Assembly: GCA_017645765.1 (NCBI GenBank)
Contig: JAGCNV010000105.1
Coordinates: 1-39,720, forward strand
Source: a bacterium
Lineage (GTDB): Bacteria > UBP6 > UBA1177
Reading direction: 5' to 3'
Length of the DNA stretch: 39,720 nucleotides
The notes beneath the pieces were generated by a model that searched no databases, was not told the origin of the DNA, and was given only the letters and a program-made list of their open reading frames with translations. Positions 24,699 to 32,995 of the stretch are shown here, piece after piece. Each line of letters begins with the position of its first letter. Position 1 is the first letter of the stretch. A program made the translations under genes and the position numbers.

Positions 24699-25976
24699 AT
24701 GTCCGAAAAACCGTTGCTTTTAAAAATCGCATCCATTGTAATATACCTTACAGCCTTTATTTCAGTATGCCTTTTCGTAAACACGCAGATGGTGAAATAC
24801 GATTACTTCATCTATCTTTACGGAACATCTACCGCTCCCGGCTCTAAAGCTCTCGTAAAGGTTCTGTCGCGCGACGGCGAACTTGTTTCGAATCCTGTCG
24901 TATTCGTAAACGGCGTGAAACAACCTTCATCCCTCATTGATCTGCGTCCTGACATGAAAGAAATAAAAGTGGTATTCGGCACGACCGATGCCGTTTTTCC
25001 GCTGAAATACAAAGATGTGGCAGACTACAGTTTCAAGCCGCAGAAAAAGCTGAGACCAACAAAGCAGGAAGCGGAAAAAGCAAAGATCGTGAATGCCGGA
25101 AACAGAAAAATTTTCCTTCTTCCTGAAAATTTCAGAGCCGTTTCCGAATTTGAAACAACAGTAGGTTTGTATTGCACAGAAGAGGATAAACCCTGCACCG
25201 ACACTTCGATATTCCTTGACGGTTCGCAGCACGAACTGAAAAACGGATTCATGAAATTTACAACCGTTTTCGGCAAAGATCAGGGAGTCAACGTCTCGTT
25301 TGAAAACGGGGATTCCGGCTATATTCCGATCCCTTACCCCGGAAAAATGTTCAAGTTTTATAAAACTAAAGATTCTATCACTCTCGCCTCCCTCAGCGAC
25401 ATCAAAAGCGTTCACATCGATTGTTTCAATGAGGGAAAATGGGTCGGCACTGACATCGTTTCGGTAAGCTACGAAGGACTTGTCCTGCCGAAAGTATATA
25501 CTCAGTGCGACACTGTTCAGGCAAGTCTGAACTCAGCTTCTCCTGGAACAATGTTCGCAGTTCTGACAAATATAAAAACACCCGTCGGAAAGGTTGATGA
25601 TCCTTATTATTCCGCTTTGTCAAAGGCGTTTCAGCACTTTTCACCCTCGGCGCAGAAATATTTCACATCTTCCTACAACTCATCGTTTTTTCAGCCTCTT
25701 TCGATGATATTTTCGGGTGAAAAACTTGAGAAAGAGTTCAACGCAGCGCGTGACAAGGAGCTTTCAGCGTACCGTATAATGCTTATAATCTCGTCGATTC
25801 TCGGTTTCGCTCTCTTCGCCTACATCATGTTCAAAAACATCAAAGTAGTCGAAGACGAAGACGGCGAAGTGATCTCGAACTCACTTGCGAAACAGCGGGC
25901 TATTGCAATCTGCGCACTTGCGTTTTTTGCGCTTTTCATACTCGGTTTACTATATTTTCTTAACAATTTAGCGTAA
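24699..25976 (+). CDS. Uncharacterised membrane protein with large extracytoplasmic domain
   Basis: I do not recognise this 425-residue protein. One hydrophobic segment lies at about 8-28 (LLKIASIVIYLTAFISVCLF) and two near the C-terminus, ~360-379 (IMLIISSILGFALFAYIMF) and ~401-422. The ~330 residues between them are mostly beta-type with few hydrophobic runs and include two beta-rich repeats. The first contains VLSRDGELVSNPVVFVNGVK and reads like an Ig-type or macroglobulin-like module. The topology suggests a periplasmic domain anchored at both ends. No clear ribosome binding site is present; translation probably continues from the GAF gene 4 nt upstream. mutL follows after 6 nt. Confidence 0.7.
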   Translation: MSEKPLLLKIASIVIYLTAFISVCLFVNTQMVKYDYFIYLYGTSTAPGSKALVKVLSRDGELVSNPVVFVNGVKQPSSLIDLRPDMKEIKVVFGTTDAVFPLKYKDVADYSFKPQKKLRPTKQEAEKAKIVNAGNRKIFLLPENFRAVSEFETTVGLYCTEEDKPCTDTSIFLDGSQHELKNGFMKFTTVFGKDQGVNVSFENGDSGYIPIPYPGKMFKFYKTKDSITLASLSDIKSVHIDCFNEGKWVGTDIVSVSYEGLVLPKVYTQCDTVQASLNSASPGTMFAVLTNIKTPVGKVDDPYYSALSKAFQHFSPSAQKYFTSSYNSSFFQPLSMIFSGEKLEKEFNAARDKELSAYRIMLIISSILGFALFAYIMFKNIKVVEDEDGEVISNSLAKQRAIAICALAFFALFILGLLYFLNNLA

Positions 25977-25982
25977 CGGATC

Positions 25983-27890
25983 ATGGGAATAATCAGACAG
26001 CTTTCCGAAACTATAATCAACAAAATAGCGGCAGGCGAAGTAATCGAGAGACCCGCTTCGATAGTGAAGGAACTCATTGAAAACAGCATCGATGCCGGAG
26101 CAAAAAACATTGAAGTCGAAATCGAGGGCGGCGGGAAAAAACACATTTTAGTACGCGACGACGGCTGCGGAATGAGCGAAGACGACCTTTTCATGGCGCT
26201 GGAAAGCCACGCTACAAGCAAACTCACGAAGATCGAAGACCTCGAAGATATCGCTACGATGGGTTTCCGAGGCGAAGCTGTCCCTTCGATTGCCGCAGTC
26301 ACTAAATTTTCGATTTCAAGCGCACAGAACCACGGAAACGGCTTCAAAATCGAGACGAAAAACAATTCCATCGTCAGAAATCTTCCTGTTTCGATGCCGA
26401 AAGGAACTGAAATAGTTGCAGACGACATATTTTTCAATGTTTCGGCGCGCAGAAAATTTTTGAAGGAAGATAAAACCGAATACGGCAAGATCCGCGAAAT
26501 AGTCACGAATTTCGCAGTTGCATACTACCAGACGGCATTTTCGTTCAAAAGCGACTCCCGGATAATTTTCAGCTACGCCGCGGCAAATTCCCAGCTTGAA
26601 AGGATATCTTCAGTTTGGAAAATATCGAAAGAGCTCATCGGTTCGGCAGAAGCGGCTTATCAAAACACCGTTTCTGTACACGCCTTTATCCCGAGTCCGC
26701 TCGAATCGGTTCCGAATCATTCAGTGATAACGGTAAATGGCAGAATAGTTTCAGACCGCGCGATAAATTCGGCAGTTTTCGGCACATTCAGAGAGGCAGT
26801 AGGGGGCGAATTTAAGTCTCCGGTAATGCTTTTCATAAAAACAGATCCCCACTTTGTCGATGTAAACGTCCATCCGGCAAAACTCGAAGTACGCTTTCTC
26901 AACACATCGCTTGTTACTTCACTGATACGCGAAGCTATGCTCAAAGCCATTCAATCGATAAGGGATTGCAGGAAAAACGAGACAAAAACCGAAGCGGCGT
27001 CATCGCAGAACCCTTTACCAAAGCAGGTTTCACAAAATTTTGAGTACTCCGCCAAAACAGAAGATGCCGTAAAGCCTTCTTTTAACGCACTTCAAGAGAA
27101 AAATGACGGATTCATTCACGGCAAAATTCAGAGCAACCCAGTTTCTCATGCAGGTTTCAGCGGTCATGTCTACGAACCAGTACCGAAAAATTATGTAAAT
27201 CCTTTCAAACTCAGAGAAAACGAACCGCTCTACACACCGGCAAAGCACGAAAACGAAATCTCAGAGCCTGCTTACATTCCCGAACCGGAACACGGAAACC
27301 TTTTCGGGATGAAAATCCGCGATTATAAGAAAATCGGAGTTGTTTTCGGCGTTTATCTCGTTATAGAAATGCAGGATAAAATCGTTTTTTTAGATCAGCA
27401 CGCAGCTCACGAAAGAATAACCTACACCGCGCTGCAAAAGGCGGCATCTATGAATAACGGACTTTCGCAGGAACTCATATCGCCGCTTTTGATAAGGCTT
27501 TCACCGACCGAGGCAGCGACACTTGAAGAAAACAGCGAAAAATTCAAAAAATCGGGATTTATCATCGACATTTTCGATGAAAGTTCGGCAACTTTGAGAG
27601 CTACTCCCGCTCTAGGCTTCGAAACGAACTGGGAAAAAGTTATAAAAGAGATGCTCGGAGAACTTTCGGCTTACAGCGATTCATTCGAACTGGAGAAATT
27701 CTTCCTTTCGCATCTGGCACAGAAAGCGTGCAAATCCTCGGTGAGAAGAAACGATGTCCTTGCCGATGAAGAAATAGATGTGCTGATCGACGCCGTAAAC
27801 AAAAGCGACTTCCTTTCGTGTCCGCACGGCAGACCGTTTTTCTTCGTGATGACTAAAAACGAATTCGAGAAAAAAGTGCAGAGACGATGA
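25983..27890 (+). CDS. mutL: DNA mismatch repair protein MutL
   Basis: MutL links mismatch recognition by MutS to strand incision. The N-terminal GHKL ATPase has ENSIDAGAKNIEVEI, VRDDGCGMS and TMGFRGEAVPSI. A variable linker (~330-430) leads to the C-terminal dimerisation and endonuclease domain with ACKSSVRRNDVL and SCPHGRPFFFV (Cys613). The metal-binding motif reads DQHAAHERITYT (471-482); endonuclease-type MutL has DQHAxxExxxxE, so the last glutamate is Thr482 here. The protein is 635 residues, a normal length. The miaA start overlaps the stop (ATGA). mutS is not in the window. Confidence 0.96.
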   Translation: MGIIRQLSETIINKIAAGEVIERPASIVKELIENSIDAGAKNIEVEIEGGGKKHILVRDDGCGMSEDDLFMALESHATSKLTKIEDLEDIATMGFRGEAVPSIAAVTKFSISSAQNHGNGFKIETKNNSIVRNLPVSMPKGTEIVADDIFFNVSARRKFLKEDKTEYGKIREIVTNFAVAYYQTAFSFKSDSRIIFSYAAANSQLERISSVWKISKELIGSAEAAYQNTVSVHAFIPSPLESVPNHSVITVNGRIVSDRAINSAVFGTFREAVGGEFKSPVMLFIKTDPHFVDVNVHPAKLEVRFLNTSLVTSLIREAMLKAIQSIRDCRKNETKTEAASSQNPLPKQVSQNFEYSAKTEDAVKPSFNALQEKNDGFIHGKIQSNPVSHAGFSGHVYEPVPKNYVNPFKLRENEPLYTPAKHENEISEPAYIPEPEHGNLFGMKIRDYKKIGVVFGVYLVIEMQDKIVFLDQHAAHERITYTALQKAASMNNGLSQELISPLLIRLSPTEAATLEENSEKFKKSGFIIDIFDESSATLRATPALGFETNWEKVIKEMLGELSAYSDSFELEKFFLSHLAQKACKSSVRRNDVLADEEIDVLIDAVNKSDFLSCPHGRPFFFVMTKNEFEKKVQRR

Positions 27891-28813
27891 CACTTGTATT
27901 TATCCTAGGACCCACCGCCTCGGGGAAAACTTCCCTTTCAGTCGAACTCGCAAAAAAGCTGAACGGTGAGATCGTCGGTGCCGATTCCGTGCAGATTTAC
28001 AAAGATCTGGTAATAGGTTCTGCCGCTCCGACTCGTGAAGAAATGCAGGGGATCTCGCATCACCTCATCGGAACAATGGATCTCAAAGACGAAATCAGTG
28101 CCGGGATATACATTTCTTCGGCTCTTCCGATAATCGAAAAAATAGAAAGATCCGGCAAAACTCCGATAGTTGTCGGCGGCACCAATTTTTATGTCGATGC
28201 TCTGATCAACGGTCTTTCGCCTGTTCCCGCGGCAAATGAAGAAACAATGCGGCTTTGGGAAGAAAAATTCAGTACCGTTTCGACCGAAGAACTTTTTTCG
28301 AAACTTTGCGAAGTCGATCCCGAGTGGGCCGCCTGCATATCATCTCCCAATGACAGACAGCGGATAAAACGCGGTCTTTTCGTCGCAAAAACGACCGGCA
28401 GAACACTTTCAGAGTGGAACAGAATGGAGCGGATCAACGCTTATCAAGGCGATTTCATTGCTTTGGGAATCGACATCCCGCGCGAACAACTTTACGAAAG
28501 AATCAACCTCCGTACAAAAATCATGCTCGAATCAGGACTTGTTGAAGAAGTCCGGGCAATCAACGAAAAAGGGTTCAACTCTTCGAACTGCAAGGCTTTG
28601 TGTTCGATCGGATATGCCGAGACAGAACGCTATCTGAAAGGTGAAATCGCATTAGTAGAAGAACTTCAGGAACTTATAGCGCAGAATACAAGACACCTGG
28701 CAAAAAGACAGCTGACATGGCTCAGAAACCGTGATTATGTCGTGTGGAAAAAACCTGAGGAAATTCTAGACGTTTCAGGAAACGTCTCTACAACTGGCAA
28801 ATACGTCGATTAG
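27887..28813 (+). CDS. miaA: tRNA dimethylallyltransferase
   Basis: MiaA transfers a dimethylallyl group to N6 of A37 in tRNAs that read codons beginning with U. The P-loop is GPTASGKTSL (8-17). The substrate motif DSVQIYKDLVIGSAAPT follows, then GGTNFYVDALINGL (usually GGTGLY in the family) and the tRNA-binding segment NTRHLAKRQLTWLRN near the C-terminus. The 308 residues match the family. The mutL-miaA order with a 4-nt overlap is also common elsewhere. The 3' end overlaps the end of the convergent barrel-protein gene by 3 nt. Confidence 0.97.
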   Translation: MTLVFILGPTASGKTSLSVELAKKLNGEIVGADSVQIYKDLVIGSAAPTREEMQGISHHLIGTMDLKDEISAGIYISSALPIIEKIERSGKTPIVVGGTNFYVDALINGLSPVPAANEETMRLWEEKFSTVSTEELFSKLCEVDPEWAACISSPNDRQRIKRGLFVAKTTGRTLSEWNRMERINAYQGDFIALGIDIPREQLYERINLRTKIMLESGLVEEVRAINEKGFNSSNCKALCSIGYAETERYLKGEIALVEELQELIAQNTRHLAKRQLTWLRNRDYVVWKKPEEILDVSGNVSTTGKYVD

Positions 28814-30147
28814 TTAAGTTTCTTGTCGAGTTCGTAGAATACCGAGAGGTAGAGAGCGTTTGAAACCTGCCAGTCGCGGATCGTCGAGAAATCTCTCTTA
28901 ACATTGAGTTCGTAGTTGAAAGCAACATATTCGTGAACGCTGATGTCAAGTCTGAAACGTGTTTCGAATTGTATTGCGTCGCTGTATTTGAAGTTGCCTT
29001 CGCTGTCTCTGTATGTATCTTCTTCAAATACGAAAGGCATGATGACTCTCGACATAAGGTCGTAGGAAAGAACTCTTTTGTGGAGATAGCCTTTAAGAAG
29101 AAGACCTGCTTCGCCACCAAACTCATAAACATCATCAAGAAGTTTAAGAGTAGCTACATTGTCAGTAACATCGGATACGACATAGGATTCGTCGCCGACG
29201 AAAACTTCTCTGCCTGCAAGACCTGCATAGATCTCGAGGTTTGCTTCCTCTTTCTCTACCGGACGTACGAAGATACCGGTTCCTTCATTAAGTGAGAAAG
29301 GTTTACCAGGTTTTGCGGTCTTGTATTTTCTCTCACCAGTAGCAAGTTTCTTAGCAACTTCTTCCTGAGTCTCGCTGCCGTCTTCAGCAATAACGGGAAC
29401 AGTTTCGGTCTCGTCACCGCTTACATAGTCCATATCTTCGCCACGATAGTCATAACCAGGAAGGAAATGGGTCTCAAGACCGGCTTTCAGGTAGTAACCG
29501 GCAACTTTGTGGAACATAAGGTTGTAACGGAAATCTACTTTGAAAAGGTCGTTTGCAATTACCCAGCCGTCAAATGCGGGAGTGTAGCTTACGCCTTCTT
29601 TCCAGTTGAGGTCTGTGATGACTTCGTGCATACCTTTTTTGTAGGTGTAGTTGAAAACGATGTTGGCATCCGTCTGGAAATAGTGACCGTCAGCTTTTCC
29701 AGCAACATAGCGGTTGTGGGTGTAGCTCGCCGAAAGCTGGGGTTTGAAGTAGATGAAGTGATGCGGATCTGCAACCGGAGCTTCTTCAGCCGGTGCATCG
29801 CATGCCGGGCAAGCGGGGCAGTTGTTGTCAGCCGGAGCTTCAGCTGTAGCGTCAGCAGCGGGAGCTTCTTCTTTTGCAGGTTCTTCTGCAGGAGCAGCCT
29901 GTTCAGCAGCAGGTGCTTCTGCCGGTGCAGCTTCTTCTGCAGGAGCTGGTTGTTCAGCAGGTGCTTCTTCTTTTGCGGGTTCTTCAGCCGGTGCAGCCTG
30001 TTCAGCTGCAGGCGCTTCTGCCGGTGCAGCTTCTTCTGCGGCAGCGGGCTGGTTTTCGTCAGCAGCAGGTGCTTCTGCCGGAGCTTCCTGAGCTGTCAAC
30101 GAAGCGAAAATAAAAACGATTGAAAGCAAAAACATAAAACGTTTCAT
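28810..30147 (-). CDS. Exported beta-barrel-like outer-membrane protein with Pro/Ala/Glu repeat linker
   Basis: A 445-residue protein with a signal peptide (MKRFMFLLSIVFIFASLTA) followed by a linker of Ala, Pro and Glu to about residue 125. Within it a 27-residue segment occurs twice, at 38-64 and 71-97, a period of 33 residues. The linker ends in CPACPAC (Cys110, 113, 116). Residues 130-445 alternate polar and hydrophobic residues with many aromatics (FKPQLSASYTHNRY, FKVDFRYNLMFHKV), as in a transmembrane beta-barrel, and end in LYLSVFYELDKKLN. The linker could cross or bind peptidoglycan. The ribosome binding site is AGGAGG under a consensus-like promoter. The precise family is unknown. Confidence 0.75.
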   Translation of the reverse strand: MKRFMFLLSIVFIFASLTAQEAPAEAPAADENQPAAAEEAAPAEAPAAEQAAPAEEPAKEEAPAEQPAPAEEAAPAEAPAAEQAAPAEEPAKEEAPAADATAEAPADNNCPACPACDAPAEEAPVADPHHFIYFKPQLSASYTHNRYVAGKADGHYFQTDANIVFNYTYKKGMHEVITDLNWKEGVSYTPAFDGWVIANDLFKVDFRYNLMFHKVAGYYLKAGLETHFLPGYDYRGEDMDYVSGDETETVPVIAEDGSETQEEVAKKLATGERKYKTAKPGKPFSLNEGTGIFVRPVEKEEANLEIYAGLAGREVFVGDESYVVSDVTDNVATLKLLDDVYEFGGEAGLLLKGYLHKRVLSYDLMSRVIMPFVFEEDTYRDSEGNFKYSDAIQFETRFRLDISVHEYVAFNYELNVKRDFSTIRDWQVSNALYLSVFYELDKKLN

Positions 30148-30185
30148 CTTTTCCTCCTAAAACAAACAAAAAAATAACGGGCGGT

Positions 30186-30213
30186 ATTATAGACAAAAAA
30201 AATATTTTTGCAA
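30186..30213 (-). promoter_or_regulatory. Predicted strong promoter of the barrel-protein gene
   Basis: Minus strand: TTGCAA (30208-30213), 16-nt T-rich spacer, perfect TATAAT (30186-30191). The start near 30179 gives a leader of about 31 nt before the ATG at 30147. This suggests an abundant envelope protein. Confidence 0.7.
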
Positions 30214-30256
30214 ATTTTTTACTCAATTTTTTATTAAGTTTACAGATTTTTTATGA

Positions 30257-30280
30257 AATTATGCTTAATTTTGCATAATT
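30257..30280. repeat. AT-rich inverted repeat AATTATGC / GCATAATT
   Basis: Perfect 8-bp arms with an 8-nt loop, 14 nt after the stop of the 25-residue reading frame and about 44 nt upstream of the -35 box of the barrel-protein gene. There is no T-run, so it could be an operator as well as a weak hairpin. Function not visible. Confidence 0.4.
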
Positions 30281-30294
30281 ATGATTTTTGGGCG

Positions 30295-30372
30295 CTATAT
30301 AAAACCGAATCCGATCAGAACAAGAGTGGACACAAACGAAAGAACTGCCGCCAAAAGCATTCTGATATCCAT
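30295..30372 (-). CDS. Putative 25-residue single-span membrane peptide
   Basis: A short reading frame on the minus strand starts with ATG at 30372 and ends with TAG at 30295-30297. It has a full AGGAGG ribosome binding site 6 nt before the start. The peptide begins MDIRMLLAAVLSF, continues as an unbroken hydrophobic stretch, and ends VLIGFGFI. One charge pair (Asp2, Arg4) lies at the N-terminus, so the topology would be one membrane helix. It sits between the M16 peptidase gene and the barrel-protein gene in a 374-nt interval that otherwise has no gene. Small membrane peptides of this size often regulate or stabilise a membrane complex. No homologue is recognised; the call rests on the ribosome binding site and composition. 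Confidence 0.6.
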   Translation of the reverse strand: MDIRMLLAAVLSFVSTLVLIGFGFI

Positions 30373-30521
30373 GGTTTGCCTCCTAAATAAAAAAAACAAA
30401 CATGCTGACAAGCAAGCCAACTTCTCTTATTTAGTTCCTTAACAGGGCGATTTTTCTGACAAAAATTTCAAAAAAAATAAAAAAATCGCTTAACCGTTTG
30501 ATTTTACGAGAGATTTATTGT

Positions 30522-32957
30522 TTAAACCGCTCCGCTCATGATCCATGTTCCTTTGCCGAGCCATTTTTCGGCGGCTGCGCGGATCATTTCGGGAGTGATG
30601 GCGTTGATTATTTCAAGCTGCTTCATGTAGGTTCCCGCTTTAAGACCGAGAACTTCTTCGATTACGATGTTGCTTGAGTGGAAGCTGCTGCTCTGTATCG
30701 CCTTTGCAAACGATGTTGCCAGCGTGTTTTTGGTTTCATTAAGTCTTTCTTCAAGAAGTTTTCCGTTCCTGATGTCGTCGATCACCTTTTCAAAGACCTC
30801 CTGAACCGCCTGAATCTTTTCGGGGCTCGTTATTGCAATAAAATTAGCGGCACCTCCGACCGGAGTATTGCTTATCGAAAACGAAAATGTGTAGACAAGA
30901 CCGTTTTTCTCGCGAAGTTCGGTGAAAAGCGGAGATCTTTCGCCGTTCAGGTAACATTCAAGAAGACGCATCGTGTCAAAGTCTTTGTCATAGTGCGAAG
31001 GACCTCTGAAAATCTTTGAAATATAGGCCTGATCCTTGCCTTTGACCGAAATTTTTATAGTTTTTCCGCTCAAAGGTCTGAGTTTTGCAGACACAGTTTC
31101 AAGCGTGCTTTTACCCTCTTTGAAGCAGGACAGAAGTTTTCCAGCCGTTTCCTTCTCTGCCGCACCTGAGAGAGCCATGACAAATTCGTTTTTGTTGAGG
31201 AAAACCTCTCTTACTTTCCGCGCATCCGCGACTGTCATCTTTGAAACCGATTCGATAGTTCCGTCGGAAATGTATTCCCACGGAGTACCGCCGAAAAGCT
31301 CTCTGTTTGCCGCCGCACGGATAAAATATTCGGGATATTCCTGCATCATCGAGAGGTTCGAAAGAACGCTAAGTTTCTCTTTTTCAAAATCTTCTTCTTT
31401 GATTTTGTTGTTGAAAAAGCGTTTTACGATATCGACCGCCTCGTCAGCGAAACTGTCGCGCGCCGTAAATTCAAGTCCTGCGTACGAATTGCTGTTAACC
31501 GGCTTTATCCTGATTCCGAATTTGTCGAGGTAGCTGTTTGTCTCATCGAAAGTCATTCCGTCGGCCGATGCGAAAATCGACGACACAGCTAATTTGAAGG
31601 AACCGGGAAGTCCTTTGAGATTCATCTGCGCGCCGCCGCGTTTGAGTATGCAGCCGCTAACAAAAGGGGAACCGTCGAGTTTTTTAACGAAGCATTTGAG
31701 TTTTCCGCTTTTAATAGCGGCGTGATCTTTGTTTCTGTCTGCGCTTTTTGCAACCGGAAATTCAAAGGAATTTATGTCAAAACTGCATCTCGGCGACTTG
31801 GAAAAACCGATAAAAACCTTGTCAAAACCTAAGTATTCTCTTTTGAATCTGTTGAGATCGTCTGCCGTAAGGTGAACAAATTCGTAAAAATAATCGCGGT
31901 CGAGTTTTTCGGCGTCTTTGTAGAGGAGAAAACTTTTCTGCATTATCGCAGGAGTGTTTCCCAAACCTTCCGAATTGAAAAATTCCTTGCTTAAAAGCAC
32001 TTCACGCGCCTTTGCAACCTGACTCTGCGTAAATTCAAGGGAATCCCATACTTTCGCCCACTTTTCGAGCCGCTTTTTCACATTTGCCGCCGGCATCGCG
32101 CAGAGCTGAACATAAGTCGAGCCGAAAACGCCGGTTTCCGTTCCTTCGGTGTAGGTGTCGAACGTATTGTGCTCGTAAACAAGTTCGTTGTAGAGAACTC
32201 CGCTGTCCATGCTGTAAGTTATTGCGCTTATAAGGTTCATCATCGCTTCGATTCTTCCAGTGTGAGGCGGCAGATCCCAGCCGGCAGCGAAGTAACATTT
32301 ATTCTGTCTGTTAGTTATTTCAAAACGCCTAGCCCCTTTCCACGGAGTGAGTTTTCCTTTTTTCCAGTCGTGGCTGACATCAAGTTCCATCGAAGGAGTT
32401 TTGTCATAGCCGCCTGCAATGACCAGGTAAGGCGAATTGAAAACGCGGTTCTTCCAGAAATCTGCAACCGCTTTTTTTGCAGCTTTACCGACAGTAAAGT
32501 TTTCACCTAAAATCTTCTGTCCGTAAGTGTGTTTCGTGTAGATATTGTGCATCAGCGTTTCGTGCAGATTATCGGCGGGATTGTCGTCGTACATCGCCAT
32601 TTCTTCAAGAACGACTCTTCTTTCTTCGGTAAAATCGGCGTCGTCGATCGTCATGAAAGAGGTGTTGAAAATTTTCTCCAAAAACGCGATGACTTCAGCA
32701 ACATAGCGGCTCTGAACCATGATTTCGAAGGCAATAACATCGTGCGAAGTGTAGGCGTTGCTGCTTCCGCCCAAAGCCGAAACGAATTCAAAAATAGAAA
32801 CACCGTTAACTTTGAGCTTGAACGCAAGATGCTCGCAAAAATGTGCAAAACCGAGCGTTTTATCGTCTTCGAGCGAGCTTCCGCCCGGAAAACAGAGGGT
32901 GATTTCAGTGTATGAAAAATCTTTTTTATACTCAATTACAGGAATTTTTTGAATCAT
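30522..32957 (-). CDS. M16-family zinc metallopeptidase (two fused halves)
   Basis: M16 peptidases (pitrilysin, processing-peptidase and PqqL-like) form a clamshell chamber and cut small or unfolded peptides. The first half carries the inverted zinc motif HFCEH (His39, Glu42, His43), and the third ligand is expected about 75 residues later in RRVVLEEMAMYDDNP (Glu118 or Glu119). The second half (~420-811) has the same fold without a zinc site, as is usual. At 811 residues both halves are in one chain. No signal peptide is seen, so it is probably cytoplasmic unless export is by another route. It starts 38 nt after lolA. The ribosome binding site is AGGGG. Confidence 0.9.
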   Translation of the reverse strand: MIQKIPVIEYKKDFSYTEITLCFPGGSSLEDDKTLGFAHFCEHLAFKLKVNGVSIFEFVSALGGSSNAYTSHDVIAFEIMVQSRYVAEVIAFLEKIFNTSFMTIDDADFTEERRVVLEEMAMYDDNPADNLHETLMHNIYTKHTYGQKILGENFTVGKAAKKAVADFWKNRVFNSPYLVIAGGYDKTPSMELDVSHDWKKGKLTPWKGARRFEITNRQNKCYFAAGWDLPPHTGRIEAMMNLISAITYSMDSGVLYNELVYEHNTFDTYTEGTETGVFGSTYVQLCAMPAANVKKRLEKWAKVWDSLEFTQSQVAKAREVLLSKEFFNSEGLGNTPAIMQKSFLLYKDAEKLDRDYFYEFVHLTADDLNRFKREYLGFDKVFIGFSKSPRCSFDINSFEFPVAKSADRNKDHAAIKSGKLKCFVKKLDGSPFVSGCILKRGGAQMNLKGLPGSFKLAVSSIFASADGMTFDETNSYLDKFGIRIKPVNSNSYAGLEFTARDSFADEAVDIVKRFFNNKIKEEDFEKEKLSVLSNLSMMQEYPEYFIRAAANRELFGGTPWEYISDGTIESVSKMTVADARKVREVFLNKNEFVMALSGAAEKETAGKLLSCFKEGKSTLETVSAKLRPLSGKTIKISVKGKDQAYISKIFRGPSHYDKDFDTMRLLECYLNGERSPLFTELREKNGLVYTFSFSISNTPVGGAANFIAITSPEKIQAVQEVFEKVIDDIRNGKLLEERLNETKNTLATSFAKAIQSSSFHSSNIVIEEVLGLKAGTYMKQLEIINAITPEMIRAAAEKWLGKGTWIMSGAV

Positions 32958-32995
32958 TTCAACCCCTTGAAATATTTGGCTGTTTTTTGCTGTTT

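Noticed and set aside
29467-30123. A 218-codon Cys/Ser/Phe-rich open frame on the plus strand
   Set aside because: It is the antisense of the Ala/Pro/Glu repeat in the barrel protein gene; the low-complexity composition comes from that repeat.
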